DNA of 64,000 bases from Dendrophyllia cribrosa (taxonomy: Eukaryota > Cnidaria > Anthozoa > Scleractinia > Dendrophylliidae). The notes under the pieces were generated by a model. It saw nothing but the letters and a program-made list of their open reading frames with translations. It had not been told where the DNA came from and did not search any database. Location: positions 13,505,322 to 13,569,321 of the forward strand of contig JAJLRJ010000013.1 of assembly GCA_024195265.1 (NCBI GenBank), read 5' to 3'. Shown one piece after another: positions 23,801-38,800 of this stretch. The position numbers and the translations under genes were made by a program. Position 1 is the first letter of the stretch. Each line of letters begins with the position of its first letter.

Positions 23801-26800
23801 AAAGCACAAAGTATTAAAAAGCATGCAGTCGTCACTACATTTTATAAAGTTATTATAAGGTGATTACCATCTAGAATGTCAGATCCAATACTTTTCTTTT
23901 TCTTTTAGCTTGTCCAGTTGCTTGGTTAAGACACAAGGAATCCTGCTATTTGGGGATTAGTGAACCAGCAAAATGGAGCAAAGCCAGAGAAGGATGCCTT
24001 AGTCTTAATTCTCAACTTGTCACAATCGCAAACAATGAAGAAAATAATTTTGTCGCATCTGTTGCCAAAAATGTGTCTTGGATAGGCGCTCAATGGAATA
24101 AAGTCACGTTAAATTACTCGTGGGTGGATGGGTCAAGAATTGAATTTACTACAAGATGGAGAAAAAAACAAAACAATAGAAGTTTGTGCGTGGGCGTCTG
24201 TGAAAGCGCGGCAAGGAACCTTTGTAGCAACTCTCTATGGTACCAAGACGCTTGTGTTCATCTCAAACCGTTTGTTTGTGAAAGGAAAGGTTAGTGTCCC
24301 TCAACTGGAACCCTGATTAATAAGGTTACTCCTGAATCAATCAATCAATCAATCAATCAATCAGTCAATTAATCCATAGATAAATAACGTCGTCGAACAA
24401 CCAAAAGACCCTCTGAGTAAATATGAGAACGACAACAAAATAAGACGTCCAAAGAAGACGCAAAGTGGCGATTTCAACTCGGTTCTCATTGGTGGGATAA
24501 AGCATTACGGTTTTTAAGGTGGTCGAACGTAACACAGTTTGCTGCTATTTCCAGTTTTCATCGCTCGCGTACCGGGTAGCACGTGCGAGGGGTTTAAAAA
24601 ACAACTGATCATGGTACCGATAGCGAGTTTTATATCTCGTAGTGTAGTCACCAAACGTTACCTTGTTTTGTTTACCGGTTCCTTTTGGCTTCAAGGGAGC
24701 CTTTGTTTAAGTGGAGTTAAGGTATGGCTTAGTAGTAGCAGTGGTAGTGACCTTTCTCGCCAGTTACTCGTGTGCCTTATTTACCATAATTTTAATCCCT
24801 GTTCTAGTGAATAAAATTGGCAAGATACGTGCATCATGCACTGATGGTGCCGGTAGCGGACATATTTTTTATTGTCCATATTCCTATTACACAATCTGCT
24901 GTATTTAGAAATGTTTGGCACATTAAACGAAACGGAACGAAACGAAAACGGAAAACGGAAAACTTAGCCTGTTTGAATGTTTTTCATGTTTTCCATGAAA
25001 AACAGTTAAATGCAGTGCATACGCATAAGAATAATGGGTTTGGTAGCTTTTCGTGAATACGCGTCAATTTCAGTCGATAAAAAATTATGACATTTGGCAG
25101 GAATTACACTTCAAAATTTAACAGAAGAAAGTTTTACAAATTAACAAAACCTATTTTTTTAAGGTTGGTTTAAATCCAGCCTTGTTGCCACGTCAACATC
25201 ACATGAGTGAACCAAAGTACCAAAATAAAAGTTAACGAATTTAAACTTGCCAAGTTTAGTTATCCAGGGATAAACAGTTTAAAACTATGGTAAATGAGGC
25301 ACAGGCGTAACTCACCTCTGACGGAGTCGTCACCACTGCTACCACTAAGCCATACCTGTTCCGCTAAAAGGCGGGCTCCCTTTGCCAAAAGGAACTGGTA
25401 CAACTACTATAATAAGATATATCAAACTAGTTAAAACACTTTGAAAATAAACGTTAAGTACAGTTTTTTCCTCACTACTATGTTGCACTGCTGCTTGACA
25501 ATGTGTGTAATCTATTGCTGTGGTTACGTTTTTAACTCCAACGAGCACCATTATTAATGTGGATAGGGGAATATGCTAATCAGGGCGTGCGTTTCTCGAA
25601 AGTCCCGGAAACTTTTCGGACCCGAAAAGCTATGTTATGTGCAAAATGTTTACTAACAAATATTTGGTTTCTGTTGATTTTGAAAACTAGACATTAAAAT
25701 CTAACGTTTATTACACGAGCTGGGCTGGTTTGCGGCTAAAAACTTCAACGCCGTTCGTTAGAAACTAAATTTTAAAAATAGCTTTCGGGCCCGAAAAGTT
25801 TTCGGGCGTTTTGAGAAACGCACGCCAGAACATGTACAATATATATGTATCACTTATATAAACCATGAAATCTTACTTAAAAACGAAGGCTACATGACTT
25901 GAAACAACGAAGGCTACATGACTTGATTATTTGTTGTTCCCTTAACAGTTGCTGAAGAAACTGACAATGGCACATGCAACAACAAAGCGCTCGGGTTTGA
26001 AAACAGACTCTTCCCTGATTACAGTATAACAGCTTCCTCCTCATTCCTTGATAAATACCCTCACAAAGCTCGGCTGGCTGGGGAAGAGGCTTGGTGTCCT
26101 CAAACAAACTTATCCCACGAATACTTGGACGTCACATTAGGCTCTTTACACAGCGTATGCGCGCTGGCCACGCAAGGCCTTCATGAGATTGGTGCATTTA
26201 CAACAACGTATCGTCTACAGTTATCCACAGATGGGAAAACATGGGAATGGTACAATAACGGAAGTAGCGAGGTAGTAAGAGTTCTGAATTAGCAATATTT
26301 TACTTTCCCTCTTTGCACTTTGGGCTCAGCACTAAGTTTACTTTCGCCAGATTCCAATGAGCCGGTTGAATTATCAGACATCCCATACCAACCGCGGTAT
26401 TTCTGCTCTCAACAAAGGTTGCGTACATGGCTTTCTGGCTGTGGGAAAAATAAAACGTTTCTCTTTGAAACTTATGCGCTTCAAAATGGTTTTTCCAAGT
26501 CTTTCGATTCTTTATAATAACATACATAATCCTGATCCTGTTGGTGTATAGGAGTCAGCACTGTGTTGACTGCTATAGGTTTAGAAGGTTTGAACTGACA
26601 TCTTATAGAATACGGCCGAATTATTTTCAGGAAGGAAAATATAATTAATATAGCTAAAATATGTCGATACGTCGCAGCTGGTAAAATTGGTTAACTTGTC
26701 CATGCTTCTTATTTTCTAGATAATACAAGGAAACGTCAATTCTTACGGGGTGGTTAAGAATGAATTTAAGTACACACTCCAGGCTCAATATGTGCGCATC

Positions 26801-29800
26801 TGGCCAGTGTCCTTTTGTGTTCATCCTTGCTTGAGAATTGAGATTTATGGCGAATTAACAGGTAGGTGCCTATCAGGCCTCATTACCAGTCAGTAAGAAC
26901 GCAGTAGTAGGAAAACTATTTGAACTTAAACTTGTAACGCCACATTTGCGGTTAATTATTTTCTGCCTTTTTATGGGTATGTCCAGTCTACAATACAAGA
27001 CATAATTACTTGGAACACTTCACGAAAAGTCCATTGTCAGTTCAGATATGTAGTGCACATACGGGCCCTCTCCTCTCCCCCAATGTTGCTCCTCTCTCCG
27101 CAATGTTGCGTCCGCATAAAATGTATCTGACTCTAGCATCTTGAATATCAACATTAAAGGGGAAAGAAGGGAAGAAAGCTCAAAGAAAGCGGACACCGTT
27201 CCAACAAATGTGACCGATATTGTAGCTTTAGCTGTTTAGCTATTTGTTAGCTTTTTATTATTTATTAGGAGAAAATAAAATTTGGAATTTCAACTGTTTT
27301 GCCATGTAACTGGAAGTCAATCACTCCATGATTTATTTACTAGAATCTTTCCAGTCTAGCTTTAGCTACACTATTTATATGATTATAGAGATTATATAGA
27401 TATCGATGAAATACTAGAATTCTCTATTTTCTAAAATATCACCTCTTCACCGCTTACAGTGAAGATACTAATTTTTTCTTTCTGATGTGAAGATATAGAT
27501 ACACGTGCAAGGTATGCTTTTGCTAATTAAACTTTTTAAATGCAAGTGCAAAATTGTTGTTTTTATGTTAATTGAACTCTTTAACGGTCTTTAACGCACG
27601 TGCAAAAGTGTTGTTTTGCTAATTAAACTCTTACGCACGTGCAAAGTGACTGACTCCTGCGAATGATGACATTCCGTTTGTGTATACCGTGTATTTCTCC
27701 TTAAAATAATTTGTACTGTTATATTTTGTACTATTATATTAATCCGATTAAAAATGTTATTTTCTAAAAATTGACTTGAAGGTTTAAAGGAGGAGAAACG
27801 CCAGTTTTTAGATCAGTGCATTAACTATAAACTGTGATTAAATTGCTGTACTTAAATTGAAAGGGTGAAAAATACCTTCTCTCTTGATATTTTGTCGATA
27901 TCTATATAATATAATCTCGTGTTGATAATATTCGTATTCTCTATTTATACTGACCTATTGTGACGCAAGTTATAATACTCACAAAAACGCATATATAATT
28001 GCCCATGTTGTAAACTGTTCGGGGTAGCATTAATGACAGTCTTTTCTATTATGTAGCTGGAAAACACTCTACGAATTTGCTTCTAGAATTTTTAATTCCC
28101 AGATGTGATGGCTTTGATTCAATAAATAATTCGGGTTTTTTAATGTTGTTGCTCTTGTGTGTTTTGTTGTTTTTGTGTCTACTGCGCATGGGCGCGTAGA
28201 CACTATTGCTATCTGCGGTGCTGAAGCGGCCAATCCGCTGCAGAGGTCACTGACGTAAAGACCTTTCCACACTTTCTACAGACTAAATCCTGCAAAAGCC
28301 GACACTTCGGACATTAAAACCTTAGTGGAGACGTGTGATGCTGATCGTGGTAATTTTTTCCCTGCAGGTCCACCAGCTCACTCACCAACAAATGTGTCTG
28401 TTAAGATTGCAAGCATGCGATTAGCCGTCGTAACTTGGCAGTTACCAAACGACTTTGCTTCCAGATACGGGCCTTACGGAATGAAAATATCACTTTCCAC
28501 GCAGGGAGGTATCCGATCCATTGCTAGGTTTAATTCATCAAACCGGCTGTTAAAGGAACTGAAATTGAACACTACCTACTATGTGTCAGTGTTAGCATTC
28601 AATGATATTGAAGACGGTCCGTGGAGTGACTCTGTCAGCTTTACAACACCTTCAGGTATTTGATTTCCATCCAGATCCTCGGCCATAAAGTCTGACTTTC
28701 CCCTCGCAGAGGCGCTAGTTGAAAACGTTGGGGCTGTTTTAGAGACACATATGCCTTATGTGGTATAAAACAGACATTCAAATCCAAACAAGTTAGACAC
28801 GAATCTGAGGAGAACATATTCAATAATAGCCTACTTTTTTCGTATCAACATTTTGACTCCGGCGCTTTCTGGAGATGAAAATACAAGGTCAAATTTGCCA
28901 CTTTACCCAGGAGATTTCCGTTGGAATTTCAATATATTAAACATAGGCTATTGTCTTATATGTGTGCAAACAATGGCGCTCAGTGCCCATTTTTCTGAAA
29001 TGAGTAACTTTACGTGTAAAAATATGTGGGTCGCAAAAACGGACAGTGTAAAAAGCTAGAAGGTCGTTATCAGGCTCCAGCGGGTATTCGTGTTCGGCAA
29101 CGTTTGTTGCTTTGCTACAGATAGGAACTCTATCTGTATCTATATTTTCATAGGTTTTAATAGATTTGTATAATTTTAGCCTGGATATCCATTAACAATC
29201 TGAGACAAGTAGTAAATAGAAGGTTTTTTGTCTATACTTCACAGTATGCCCACCAGAGTGGATCAGTTTTAGAAGCCATTGCTATCGAGGTTTCAGTGAG
29301 AATTATTCGTGGACAGATGCTAATGTCCACTGTCTCAATAGCAATTCTGAATTAACATCGATTCATAGTCAGCCAGAAAATCAGTTGGTAAACTCCTTAG
29401 TAAGTCCAGACTCCACATGCACGTGGATTGGTTTACGTTACCAAGGCATTGGTGCCAACTGGACGGATGGCTCTTTAGTCAACTTCACAGGGTGGAGTAA
29501 GACTTACTCTCCGTCTGGTGATCTAAACGTTGCCTGTGTCGCCTTTCATAAAAACAGTGGATCGTGGATTAAGACGCCCTGCTCATCAGACTGTCGGTTT
29601 ATCTGCAAACGAAAAGGTAAGTCAACAGAAACAAGGCTTTTGAATACACATGGATGGCAAAGGAAATAGGTACTGAATGGAGCTTGCATAAGGCTCATGC
29701 AGGGCCCGAATATCAGCGAAAACGGTAATTTTTAAATAATTTCTGAAGTGCATAATAATTAAGTTAGTTCTGAGGCACATCAATCGGCATTGTATTGAAT

Positions 29801-29802
29801 TC

Positions 29803-29835
<33 letters not shown>

Positions 29836-32800
29836 ACTCTGCAAATTTTTGGGTGGGGGTGTGCCGCTGGGACTCTGAGACCCTTAACCTATACTAGACC
29901 ATTTTAGCTGCATTTTGCAACCCTATTCTAGACTAAACACCGAAAAATCCTACCCTATCCTAGACCTATTCCAGACTCGCTATTTTCCAGAAACTCGTTC
30001 ACTATCACAGCTATTAGTTAACAGGGGTCAGCAAAAATGCCGTACTGTCCGCCGTACCGATTTTTAAATGCCATTTGGCAGTAAACCTTGTCTAGACTAA
30101 ATTCTTCACGCAATTGATCAGTTTAGCGGAAAATGATACCCTATTCTAGACCAAACATCTCTGATAACTATACCCTATCCTAGACTAAACTGCCTGAAAA
30201 CCATACCCTTCACAGCGGCACATACCTATATAGCTCATATATGGGTGTACCCCCCCCCCCCCCCCCCCCCCGGGTTGAATTGGTGCTTAGGTAGACTGAA
30301 TAGTTTTTCAGAGCTTTCTTAAGTAACAGCACATTTTTCAGTAAGAACTAAATTTTTCTCCTCCAGGAAAATATCTTTTGAAACAAAACTTTTGGAATAT
30401 GACATATGCTTTTGGTTGTGAAGGTGTGAAAAGCAATATCTTTATAATTTTTTTATTTGATAAAGTTACGCAAAGAAAATTAAATTGTCCAAATACTATT
30501 GCTGGCTGCAACTCGTTTATGACAATTGATCTTTCGGTAATAATAACAATAATAATAACAATGGATTTATGTCGCGCTATTTCTCACAGTTCAATAGCGC
30601 CTTACAATCGGATAAGAATAAAAAGATAAAATAAAGAAAAATCGAAATAATTAATAGCGTTCCGCCCAGATTCTAAAAATAGAAAACTCGCGCAGCATCA
30701 TAGGATTGAAATGCGTACAAACATTCAAGAACTATTCAGGAAGCTACGAAAAAAGCAGGTGCTACGAAACACTGTCCTTGGTACAACTCGACAATTATCT
30801 TCAACATATACAGGAATCGCAAAAACTGATGTTTCCGGGGCAGCCATTTTGAAATATTTGTCCGCATTTCGATCCCACAATGCAATGCTGCCAAATATGA
30901 TGTCACCTGGGCGGAACGCTATTAACTGTAAGCATGACAGAGAGCTTTGAGTTTTGCTTGTAACCGAATGAGTCAACATCAGCAATAAAACAACATGTTC
31001 CTGAATGAAATTCTGATCCACTTGATGTAATTATAAAAGATTTCGGTTTGTAGCAGGGCACCTGTCGCTTAGCCATGGAGTTGAACTCCCCAAAAGTCCC
31101 TGTTGTACTTAAATAAAACAATGGCCTAATACAATATCCCACTGGGAACAACTGTATTTATTACATTAAAGGCAGGAAAGAAGCAAATAAACATCATGGT
31201 AGACTAGGTAGAGGAGACCCCACTCCTGACAAAGGACTACAGTGAGGAAGCGTCTGACAAGCGAATGTCGGTGAATGTCAATATGAGAATATGCAAAGCG
31301 CTTATTACCCGTTCTGACTCATAAATAGTTTACTCCTATAGTTTTTTCTTTATCAAATGCTCTTTTTTTACAGACTACGAACGGCAAGACTGCTCAGACC
31401 TTCCTCTCGGTATGGAAAACAAAGCAATTCCAGACACTTGGTTTTATTTAACGTCAGCTTCAGCAAATCCAATCAGTTCATTGAGTGATCCTCGCCTGGG
31501 TTCTTCAGGGGGGTGGTGTCCGATACTGATCGGAGACGATGTTTATTTCAAAATTAACCTCATGGCACCTCACTTTATTTGCGCAATTGGTACCCAAGGG
31601 CACTCGGACAGTGAATGGTACGTCACGGCATACAACATTGAATTGGCAATTCAAAATTATAAAGGCGAATATTACATGGAAAATGGAATCGTAAAGGTTT
31701 GTGTGTTATGATAGAATTCATCAGAACACAATTTTTATTTTATATTATTTTCTGAAATGGTTGGAGGAAGGCAGAAGTGTCCTCGGCCTTAGTAGGAATT
31801 AAATTGTGATTATTGCCAAAGGTGTTATTTACATGTAACTGATGGCGACCTGTCAGTTATGACGTCACATGACTTAACATAACTCGAAACCCCTTAGGGA
31901 CGGACCATTAGAAAAGCGATGGGGGGTGGGGGGGGGGGGGGGTAGGGAAAAAAACAAAAAAACAAAATTCGTGCAAGGGAAAATGCCAGGAAAAAAAATT
32001 CGTGCAAAGTTCAAGACAAAGAAAAAAAAATTCATGCAGAAGGAGAAGTCCTATTGTGGTTGTTATTTAATATGTAAAAGCTGCCAAAGTGCCTATTGAA
32101 AATAGCGCTCTTGGCGTTTCACTGAATTCAAAACATTCTTGGGGCCTTCCTATACTATTATTTATAAATAGTATTATAAAGGTGACAGGCCAAACACGAC
32201 TCCCGCTAGTCGCAAAATGTATAAAGAAGCCTTTAGAAATGCTTTCCCAAGAAGGTCTACGAGATATTTGTTCCCATTAGATCATCAATATAGAATTGTG
32301 ACTAGTCACTATTATCTCTGTCTCAGTTTTGCATGCTCGATATGTATTGTATGACTCTTTGATGATCTTTGGGATAAAAATCTCTTAAGTGACAGGATAT
32401 TTTCATGCTGTCTAGCCATTTATGGAATTATTGTTTCTCTATGCCTTCGTTATGCTAGCTCTCTTGGCATATGTTAGGGCTTCTTTGGCTAACTTCTGTT
32501 GCAAGATATGTAGTGATCGGCTGCAGTTTTTGTTATTGTTATGAATATGCTAGGATCAGTCAATCTCTCAGCCCGTGCAGGGGCGTAGCTACCTGTACGC
32601 ACGTACGCACGTGCCTACCTGAAAAAGTCGAGAAAAAAGAAAGATTTGGGACTTGAGGGTGGGGGAGGAGGTAGGGGAGTGTTTGGAAATTGATTGTGCG
32701 TACCTCTGAAAAATTCCTGGCTACGCCCCTGCCGTGATTTAGTGTCAAAGTCTGCGGTGTGCAAGACTTGTGAGAAAGTGGATCTTTATCACGGATGTAG

Positions 32801-35800
32801 GCGTCTAAGATCAAAGTCTGAAGCTGCCGTGTCTCTATTGGAATCATGACTTCTTGCAGTTTATGTTTTACAGTGGCGGATCCAGGGGGAGGGTCGGGGG
32901 GTCCGGACCCCCCCTTTCAGACCTGTGTCTCCCTTGTGGTTCATAAAAATAATAGAATAAAATTGTTTTATACGTAGTTGTTTCACCTCCACCAATTGAC
33001 TGATTGTCAATTTTTTGACTTAACAAACGCTTTTCGAGTTTCAGGAGTGCTGGAAATGGCGTTTCAGAGGGTAAAATTGGAAAAATTTCCGGGCAGGCAT
33101 GAACCCGGACCCCCCTTTCAGAAATCCCTGGATCCGCCTCTGTTTTAGCTCCTTGTTTTATATATAGTTCTGTTTCTGAGAAGTGTTTCTTGGAGCTTGA
33201 AGAACCTCCATTGTTTCATCATGTCGTTATTGCATCCCGACATGGCTTGAACAGATATGGTGATCTGTATTGAAAATCTCACGGACGCTAGTGAATTCTT
33301 ACGTTTTTCTTAAGCAAGACTCGAGTTTCGGTTCTTAGGTGAACCTCATCAGTTGCTCCCATAAGTAACTGTCTCGCGGAATAATATGAAATTATTCCGT
33401 TGTACATGAAATGTTTGCCGCTTTTGTACTCTTGGGAAGGATCGAATGTTCCGTTTTCTCATTGGCTCGTTTAATTGAACCAATAGCATTGGTGTAGTTT
33501 CGATCCGACGTTAAGTTGTGTTTCTTTCTGAGGCTTTATTCTTAATTTCATAGCATGTATGATATTTTCTGACACAAAGAACAGTTCTTTTAGTGTTGTA
33601 GAGAGGAGGTCTCGTGTATGTCTCAATGAATTCAAGATACACTGCATATTTTTTCTACAACAGGCATGTAATTCTGGTGTCAAGTTGTGTTTGCTTCATG
33701 CGTTCCATAATAGGATATAGTCTTGTGCAGCGTAGCGGACTATTCCTAATATATATTTTTCAAATATACGTAATGGTCAAAAATGGTTTTTAAGTATTAC
33801 ACCTTTTTTTAATTAGTAAATGAAAAACAAAGCAATATTTGTCTGAAAAAAAAATTCGTGCAGAGGGTTTCACCTGCAAAAAAAAAATCCTGCACAAGCA
33901 ATGGGCGAAAAAAAAAATTCGTGCAAGCTGAAAATCCCCCCCCCCCCCATCACTTTTCTAATGGTCAGTCCCTTAGTTTGCTAGAAATGACATGGGATTT
34001 ATTGACGGTAATTAATGTCAACAATGCGTTAAAAATGTTTTCCTATTTCGGTAACCAATATGGCATCGCATAATTTATCGGACCACTCATTTCAGAGATA
34101 AGAGTATTGACTGTATTGAGCTGTATTGAGCTGTATTGAGCTGTATTGTGAATGGTATGGTCAACCATAATGTTGCCTTTTTCATATTTCAGATATTCGA
34201 AGGCAATAACAATAGATATAGCGTGAAGAAGAACATTCTGCAATCGGGAGTTGTGGCAAAATATGTGACCCTGTGGCCCACTAAATGGCACAACAAACTT
34301 TGCTTCCGGATGGAGATTTATGGAAAACACCATCTGGAGAGAGGTACAATATTTATGTCTGCAGCCTGCAAACATTACACTCCTGTGATTCTTGTTTTTC
34401 AGCTTTGTTTATTACAAACTCTAAACGTTAGTCAGAATTAACTCAATGAAGGAACCGTAACGTGGGGTCGCTGACTATCAGTTTTCGAGGAGTATAGCGT
34501 AAGAAGAATAAGTTACCTCTTCATTTATCAGCTTATTGGTTAGTATTTATTTATCGTCTCAAGTGAATTGCATTCTTAGAGGTTTCCTTTAAAGGAACGC
34601 TGTTCTTATTTGAACATGAATGTTAACTTTGCATAATGTATATACTTCTTACTACGAGAAAACCGACCCAAAAATGGCGAGGTGCTTAGGAAATAAAAGG
34701 CAATATTTTATATATAGTAGGAAATATTTTTTCAAAAGAATTGTCCTCGGCGCAAGCGTTAGTCATGGTTGACTAAGTTTCGCATTAACAGACACATACA
34801 GGTAATATATATACAGATAGGCTGAGCCTAACAGCGTCGCTCTCTGAATAGAAAGCCGATGATAAGCTTAACTAAGGTGAAAGGTCGGAAGCACAAGAAT
34901 TAAGATTGACGACGGGGCTATTTTTTCAATTTTAGCAATGCTCAAAAACAGTATTACACGACCGTCTGCACAGTACATTTAGACCGTACAAACGTTCACG
35001 AAAAACAAAAACAAAAATTCCGAATAAAATACACCTGTTGTGAATCAAAAATCAAAAATCAAAAATTGCCCGAGAAACTGATTTTGAAATCAAAATTGCA
35101 AAAAATACACAAACTTATTTGCATAAGGCGACGCGAGAGGAGTTAGAACTGTAAAATCCAAGTCTTGTTTGTTTACATAAAATCGCTTTTCAACCTATGT
35201 AATGAATGAACAAACACATAAAAATGGACAACACAATCTTCTTCCGAAAAATTTTATTCAAATCTCCATAAGTTTATGTTTAAAAGCAAAACGCGTACCA
35301 TTTATAGCGCATCGAGGCCGAGCAGTCTTCGATGAAAGAAATCAATACGACTGAATTTGAGCACGTTTCATAAACAATACTCCAAAACTAACGAGAACAC
35401 AAAGAAAAAGTCAATCATAGATTGATATCATCACTGTTTGTATTTGATCCAATGTGACGCAATACATCGTTCACGGTATTTGCAGTTTGGTTGATTTAGG
35501 GAAATAACGACTTTAATTTGAAACGGTTTTCTCCGCTAAACACAGCAAAACATCAAAAGTGTTTACCGAGTTGACGTGACATCGGCCGTGTAGCCGCGCG
35601 AAAAACAAAGCCTCGCTTTGGTTTTAAACTTGCTAAGATCCCGGATGTTACGGACGTCATACGCGCATGTTTTGCGACGTCATACTCGACCGCGAGCTAG
35701 CCCTGCCCAACGCTCGGACACACATGTACAGATGCGCGCCCGCGAAACATTCCGCTAGCCATGACCATGAAAAATGACGGGCATAGGTCAATGAGTATGG

Positions 35801-38800
35801 AGCTCCGCGAGCGGGCCGGCTTCAGCCCGCGAGAGCTTGAAGTTCGCTATAATTACCCTTGTTAGATAGCTGGAGTTTTTTCTCAATACAACACGCGCGT
35901 TGATTGGTTGTACTAACAAACAAACTGTTTCCCGCCAATTGTCTTGAGCGGGCAACATTTGCGAAAGCGGGCAACAATTTTAACGTCAGAGGGTAACAGT
36001 GCACTGTTGCCCGCTAGCGCACGTGATCAGACCATAACAAAAGGTGGCATGATTACGTGGTGATTATGATGCGATTGATGTTTACCTCGAGTGCTCGGCG
36101 CGTCTTTCAAACTGTGTTGCGTTGTGTGTTTGGTACGGTTTGTTGTGTTGCTATATAACAAATCACTTAATGACTGATCCCTCGAGAAACAGTGAATGTT
36201 GTTTCCCTCGAATCTCGATGTTTCCCGAGACGAAGTCTCGGGAAACATCGAGGTTCTAGGGAAACAAAATTCTCTGTTTTCCTCAGGACCAGTCATTAAG
36301 TGTTTAATGTTTCATAAAAGATAATGATTTATGTCTGTGATATAACTCCCTACAATGAATCTGGGAAGATCATAAGGGCAGCTTCTGTTGGTTAGGACTT
36401 AAACAATTCAAAGGTAAAAAGAACAATCTATATTATAAGGTTTAATTATTGAATCCAATAATTGCCGCGAACAAATTCTGAAGTATTATCCTCTTTGCCA
36501 TAAAATGTTCATCTTAACTTACTTTCGCCTTCATTAACAGGGGAACTTGTATAGACTGCATACTACCTTTTGTATTCTCTCGACATAGTGACCTCAGTAA
36601 TAACGTAATAATGATCTTTTCCCCTGCAGTACCTACCCGCGCGCCTGAAAACGTCACTTTTTCGTTCTCTTCGGACGGGTTGGTGGCCACGTGGAGTCGT
36701 CTGCCTGTATATTTTCATGGCTATATTCTGACGGGGTACATTATCGAGGTCATAAAACCAGGGGGCATCTTGACAGGTGCGTGGCCTAAGTCCGTTGAGC
36801 CACCTCTAAAAGCAGAGATATTAGGAATAACATCCGGGGATGTTGACTGCGTGTTGGTGTATGGATTTACCAAGTATGGAAAAGGGGTATCAAATAGCTG
36901 TCAAGGTAAAAAGAAATACAAACCTTTGTATCTATGAAGCTCATAATACCCGCTAGGTTGGTAGAACTGTCTTTATGGCAAGCCAAAACATGCCCAAAAA
37001 TTGCATGATAATGGGAAAAGTACCGTAAAGTGGATACAAATAAAATAAAATTGAAGACTTTCCTCAAGGTAGAAGCAGAGAAGGTTGGTTGCTAGGGGCA
37101 CTTGTTTTTAATAATTACCACAAAATCCGACACAATAGTTTCTTGTGCTAACAGAAACGATACAGTTTTCAGCGAAATTATCTTACGTTTTGTTTTCGAA
37201 AGTAATTGGCTTTTGAATGCCTTCTAGAAATACTTTCAGTTCATTTTTTTATACGATTCTTGCGAGTCGACGACAATCACCGCACGAAGTAAGTAACCGA
37301 TTACACGAATTCTAGCCTTGCTTCGTGTGTTGTATTGGTTACGAAACCGTATTTAATTATGGAAAAGTTCGTAAATTCTGGGCTTTGTTCGAGCAACATC
37401 GCAGTTTTATAATTGTAAATTAAATATTGCACCCCGTTAACGAGAAATTACTTTTGGCGATAAATACGAGCAATTTAAGGGCAGGAACAGATCGTACTAA
37501 GAAGTAATTAACGAATAAAGACGTTAAGGTATTATTTCTCAATGAACCTATTCTAGTTTATTGTAATATATATAGTTAGGCTTAGCCTAACAGCGGCGCC
37601 CTCTGAAGACCCTCTGAACAAGCTTAACTAAGATGAAACTTAACTAATAGGTGAAAGGTCGGAAGCACAAGAATTAAGATTAATATTGACGACCGGGCTA
37701 TTTTTCAATTTTAGCAATTCTCAAAAACAGTATTACCCGACCGTCTGCACAGTACATTTAGACCGTACAAAAGTTCACAAAAACAACTTTTTCTCCGTCT
37801 AGAATAACTATTACGACTACTGTTAAAAAAATACAGTTGTAGCTTGTCAAAAAATGCCTGAGAAACTGATTTGGAAATCAAAATTGCCAAAAATACACAA
37901 ACATATTTGCATACGGCCACGCGAGTGAAGTTAGAACTATAATAAAATTCAAGTCTTGTTTTGTTTACATAAAATCGCTTTTCAACCTATGTAATGAATG
38001 AACAAACACATAAAAATGGACAACACAATCTTCTTTCGAAAAATTTTATTCAAATCTCCATTAGTTTATGTTGAAAAGCAAAACGCAAAACGCGCATCGA
38101 GGCCGAGCCGTGTCTTCGATGAAATTCAAGAAATTAATACAACTGAATTTAAGCTACACGTTTAAAAACAATTCTCCAAAACTAACGAGAACACATTAAC
38201 AAAAAGTCAATCACAGATTGATATCAAGATAAATTCCCATCGAAAAATGTAATTTGTTTTACCTTTAAGTCCCTCCGGCGACTACTGTGCTTGGAAATTC
38301 TTTAAATCTCCGCTTTGGTGCTGAAATCCGTAAAACGAACCCATCTCTCGCATTGCTAAAAACGTATATAGTTCCTCGAAGCAAGATTTTATCCCTGAAA
38401 GCTCTTCTTTTTCCACTAAAGCGGCTTCTGAGTATCCCTTAATTAGCATCCCTGTCTTGAGTAGCAAACCACGAAAAAATGCAGGAAAATAACGACTTTA
38501 ATTTAAACCGTTTTCTCCGCTCAGTAAACACAGCAAAACATCAAAGTGTTTTCCCAGCTGACGTGACATTCGGCCGTGTAACCGCGCGAAAAAAAGGCTC
38601 GCTTTGGTTTCAACATGACGTCGTACGCGCATGTTTTGCGACGTCATACGCGCTCGCGAGCTAGTCCTCCGCTAAGATCCCGGATGTTGTGACACACATG
38701 TTTTTGTTGCAGACAGCGCCCGCGAAACATTCCGCTAGCCATGACCATGAAAAATGACGGCATAGGTTCCATGAGTATGGGGCTGCGCAGCCGGGCCTTC

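Larger units (their letters stand above)
31896..33973. mobile_element. About 2.1-kb TIR element with nested MITEs
   Basis: AGGGACGGACCATTAGAAAA at the left pairs with the complement of TTTTCTAATGGTCAGTCCCT at the right, both followed by a G (or C) run and AAAAAATTCGTGCA repeats. Two smaller TIR elements sit inside it. No transposase frame was recognised. It fills most of intron 13. Confidence 0.75.

Noticed and set aside
24539..25056. Frames with a signal-peptide-like start
   Set aside because: Inside an inverted duplication in intron 8, no downstream domain, and unsupported by phase.
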